DNA from: CAYRUP01 sp964578975
GTDB lineage: Bacteria > Pseudomonadota > Gammaproteobacteria > DSM-16500
NCBI GenBank assembly: GCA_964578975.1
Contig: CAZOFA010000034.1
Span: 1-22,840 of the forward strand
Reading direction: 5' to 3'
DNA: 22,840 bases
Both the position numbers and the translations under genes were made by a program. The first letter of the stretch is position 1. Every line of letters begins with the position of its first letter. A model generated the notes under the pieces. The model ran no database searches. It saw only the letters and a list, made by a program, of their open reading frames with translations, and had not been told where the DNA came from. This document shows, one piece after another, positions 20,375 through 22,840 of the stretch.

Positions 20375-22729
20375 ATGGGTTATTTGTTAAAGAGCAAATT
20401 TATTCTGTTCGTATCACTCTTTATTTTTGATATATCTTTGTCAATTGCTTACGCGGATGTGTTGCCAACCAATAATCCAAACACCATTTTCCCAGAAACA
20501 GCCAACCAAACAGGCAGCGCCTTGTTGCTGCCCGAATTATGGGGAACCATCACAAAACCCTATCCCACCAACGTTTGGTTTGGGAATGCGGTGTTTTATG
20601 ATGATTCAGCAAAAAAAATGAGTATGGGCAGTTTTCCCATCACTGCGTATCCGTATGTGTTGCGTGCAGCAAAAATTGATGGCGATCTGAAAAATCACAG
20701 CATTGGTTTGGGTGTGGGTTACAGCACGAAACGTGTATTTGCTGATACGGATAATGCATGGATGTCATCAGAACCTTCTATCATAAATTTCAGTGCGACC
20801 GAGGATGACAAAAATCCTCTGGTGTTTACCGAATCTATAGTATCTCCGAAAAATGCAACGCCTTCGTTATCGGTGACGTTGAATTGGAGAACGACATCAC
20901 AAACGGGGCAGACCATTGGCATGGTCGCGCCGATTGTGCGCGGTTCACCGTATACAACCGTTTTTTATCATAATGCGACGCCATTGCTCAAGAGTCCTTA
21001 TGTCATGGAATTAGATGGTGGCAAGGAAGGAGTTTCTGCGACTCGTCATACGATCACGATCAATGATGGTGGTTTTAAACAAACTTGGATTTTATATTCA
21101 CAAACCGCAACGGTTTTTAAACGTTTAAATACGTTGCGCGCATTGGTTTTAGTGACGGATCATCATGTTGCGTACAATGGCTGGATTCGTGCGGCCGTTC
21201 AAGATGATGTGATGAATGATGTCATGGATGGAAAATCGGTGCACATTGAAACCGGCGATACTAGCGATATTTTAGATAAAAGTGCGCGTGTGATTCCATT
21301 GAGTGGACAAGTTGAAACGAAAGCAGTTGTGGGGAATCCGAATGCTGAAATTGTCAATTTTAATTATGCAGTGCTCGCGGATGATATAAATTCTAATTCA
21401 CCTTTACTCATGACAGTATTGCCACATCAAAAAGAAATTCTTTCTCAAAATAATATCAATCCAGGACTGCAATATCGCACCATGAAAGGTCCAGCATCCG
21501 GTGTGGTGTTGAGCGTGCAGAATATTGGATCAGGAAAATATAGTTCAACCTTGAGTATGCAAGAAACATTACCCGTGGTTTCATTTCAAGATACAAATTC
21601 TCTCACGGATCTCCAAGTAAAGGCGCTGCAAACTGCATTGCATGAAGATGTCAGTGCGCTGAATGAAGAAAATTGGTCGCGCGATGCTTATTTTGGCGGA
21701 AAAGAATTAGCGCGCGCGGGTCGCATGTTGGTGGTGGCAGATCAAATTAATGATGCAGATGCGCGTAAAAAGTTGCTTACCAATATGGAAAGTTATCTTG
21801 AAAAATACTGGCTTTCATCATTATCCAACAATTGCGCGTTACAATATGACACGAGTTTTGGTGGCATTATTGAAGATGCAGTGAAGTGTCCTGACTATCA
21901 AAATTACATGTATAACGATCATCATTTTCATTACGGATATTTCATTTACGGTCTTGCCGTCATTGCAAAGTATGATCCCGCGTGGATGAAAACCACTGCC
22001 GGTCGTTCCTACACGCCACAACAATGGGGTGATACATTAATTCGTGATTATGCAAATCCGAATAACGATGATCCGTATTTCCCACGGTTGCGTATGCAAG
22101 ATGATTTTGATGGCCATTCATGGGCGGAAGGTTTATGGGCGACAGGCGATGGCAAAAATCAGGAATCCATCAGTGAAGCGGTGAATTCATACTACGGCAT
22201 TGCGCTCTACGGACAAGCGTTAAATAATCCAGCGCTTGAAAACTGGGGACGATTTTTGTTAGCGCGCGAAATTCGTGGCGCACAACATTATTGGCAAATT
22301 CCCAAAGACAGTGATGTTTATGTGTATAAAGCAACGGATGGAACTGACGTTGGCTTCGAAAAAAATCATCTTTCAACCGCCATGGTGTGGAATGGAAAAG
22401 TGCATGATACAACTTTTTTTGGCGGAGATGAGCAATATCGTTATGGCATTATCATGATGCCGTTTACGCAAATTTCAAAAACATTGTTACAAAAAACATG
22501 GATAGAAGAATTTTATCAAGAAAAATTAGCGCCATTAATACCAAAACTTGGCAATTCGCCGCAATGGAAATGGACTCTTGTAAAAGGCGCGATGTTTGGT
22601 GCGCCACCGCAGGATCAAAATCAATTCTGGAATCAGGCGCTGCAATCGAATATCAATGAATATGACAATGGCGATTCTAAAACCAATACACTTTATGTGA
22701 TGGCATCTGCCATGACGGCACCACCCTAG
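20375..22729 (+). CDS. Secreted glycoside hydrolase family 81 endo-1,3-beta-glucanase
   Basis: An inverting endo-beta-1,3-glucanase that would cut laminarin-type or fungal/oomycete cell-wall glucan. Seen: a Sec signal peptide (residues 1-27, core ILFVSLFIFDISLSI, likely cleavage AYA|DV); the N-terminal beta-sandwich domain (LLPELWGTITKPYPTNVWFGN, SFPITAYPYV); then the alpha/alpha toroid with YNDHHFHYGYFIYG (Asp515, probable acid), RMQDDFDGHSWAEGLW, and NQESISEAVNSYYG (Glu597 and Glu601, one being the probable base). The ATG at 20375 has AGGAG 7 nt upstream; a TTG at 20369 would add two residues. No carbohydrate-binding module is seen, but the C-terminus (ending MTAPP) lies 11 nt before a poly-G artefact, so its true end is uncertain. 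It is downstream of the cyclase on the same strand, with a separate leader. Confidence 0.93.
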   Translation: MGYLLKSKFILFVSLFIFDISLSIAYADVLPTNNPNTIFPETANQTGSALLLPELWGTITKPYPTNVWFGNAVFYDDSAKKMSMGSFPITAYPYVLRAAKIDGDLKNHSIGLGVGYSTKRVFADTDNAWMSSEPSIINFSATEDDKNPLVFTESIVSPKNATPSLSVTLNWRTTSQTGQTIGMVAPIVRGSPYTTVFYHNATPLLKSPYVMELDGGKEGVSATRHTITINDGGFKQTWILYSQTATVFKRLNTLRALVLVTDHHVAYNGWIRAAVQDDVMNDVMDGKSVHIETGDTSDILDKSARVIPLSGQVETKAVVGNPNAEIVNFNYAVLADDINSNSPLLMTVLPHQKEILSQNNINPGLQYRTMKGPASGVVLSVQNIGSGKYSSTLSMQETLPVVSFQDTNSLTDLQVKALQTALHEDVSALNEENWSRDAYFGGKELARAGRMLVVADQINDADARKKLLTNMESYLEKYWLSSLSNNCALQYDTSFGGIIEDAVKCPDYQNYMYNDHHFHYGYFIYGLAVIAKYDPAWMKTTAGRSYTPQQWGDTLIRDYANPNNDDPYFPRLRMQDDFDGHSWAEGLWATGDGKNQESISEAVNSYYGIALYGQALNNPALENWGRFLLAREIRGAQHYWQIPKDSDVYVYKATDGTDVGFEKNHLSTAMVWNGKVHDTTFFGGDEQYRYGIIMMPFTQISKTLLQKTWIEEFYQEKLAPLIPKLGNSPQWKWTLVKGAMFGAPPQDQNQFWNQALQSNINEYDNGDSKTNTLYVMASAMTAPP

Positions 22730-22739
22730 ATGCTTTCGT

Positions 22740-22787
22740 GGGGGGGGGGGGGGGGTGGGGGGGTGATTTAAAAAAAGGGGGGGGGGG
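22740..22787. other. Poly-G homopolymer tail, probable sequencing/assembly artefact
   Basis: Runs of G at 22740-22755, 22757-22763 and 22777-22787, unlike anything else in this AT-leaning window, followed by AT-rich sequence to the end. Such G runs are typical of no-signal calls in two-colour short-read chemistry. Bases after 22740 should not be trusted or annotated. Confidence 0.75.
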
Positions 22788-22840
22788 CGAAACAAATAAC
22801 TGGAATTTAAAAATAATTAAATATTTATATATATATTAAT

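Noticed and set aside
22535..22795. Minus-strand ORF starting with Pro-rich residues
   Set aside because: The proline stretch is the poly-G artefact read in reverse and the rest is antisense to the glucanase gene.
1..22840. tRNA, rRNA or riboswitch genes
   Set aside because: I looked through the gaps between genes (all under 300 nt) and saw no cloverleaf, rRNA or recognised riboswitch pattern.

Overview
The window looks like a chromosomal contig from an AT-leaning gammaproteobacterium. The gene order rpsP-rimM-trmD-rplS next to ffh, the guaB-guaA pair, RecJ, XseA, CinA and the YbaK-type deacylase are all housekeeping genes of that class. A secreted GH81 beta-1,3-glucanase, a dCache-type adenylate cyclase, a DUF155/RMND1-family protein and many dispersed palindromes would suit a Legionellales/Coxiella-like lineage, but this placement is inference from gene content and not proven. 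The left edge cuts into the first gene region, and the right edge ends in G homopolymers that look like sequencing or assembly artefact, so both ends are probably contig ends.

Layout. 1-528: YbaK-type editing deacylase. 539-1553: a TumE-like toxin plus winged-HTH partner (minus strand) lying exactly between two direct copies of a structured repeat. 1584-3900 (minus): family-4 glycosyltransferase overlapping xseA. 4017-7614 (plus): guaB, guaA and tadA, tightly coupled (ATGA overlap, then TAATG overlap); a palindromic repeat sits in frame inside the N-terminus of guaA. 7666-8324 (plus): HigB/HigA-type toxin-antitoxin pair. 8453-9274 (plus): DUF155 protein, convergent and overlapping with a CinA-like gene (9246-10397, minus). 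10398-10643: intergenic stretch with two perfect inverted repeats. 10644-14071 (minus): rplS, trmD, rimM, rpsP and ffh. 14121-15419 (minus): an unrecognised multi-pass membrane protein. 15561-15697: a 137-bp near-perfect palindromic element. 15699-16070 (minus): Mth938-like protein. 16157-20260 (plus): small membrane protein, recJ and a class III adenylate cyclase. 20375-22729 (plus): secreted GH81 glucanase.

How the genes relate. The guaB-guaA-tadA run makes GMP and a tRNA inosine-forming enzyme from what looks like one transcript. The rpsP cluster makes two ribosomal proteins plus a 30S maturation factor and the tRNA m1G37 methylase, with zero or negative spacing between several genes. Both toxin-antitoxin-type pairs have the toxin gene first and a 4-nt ATGA overlap. 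At least six palindromic repeats share GTCAT...ATGAC-type ends while differing in their centres, and they occupy most intergenic gaps. The features most worth following up are the translated repeat insertion in guaA, the repeat-bracketed TumE cassette, the CinA-like protein whose second domain has lost its active-site motif, and the unknown membrane protein. No CRISPR array, phage, tRNA or rRNA was found, and no clearly new multi-gene system is evident.
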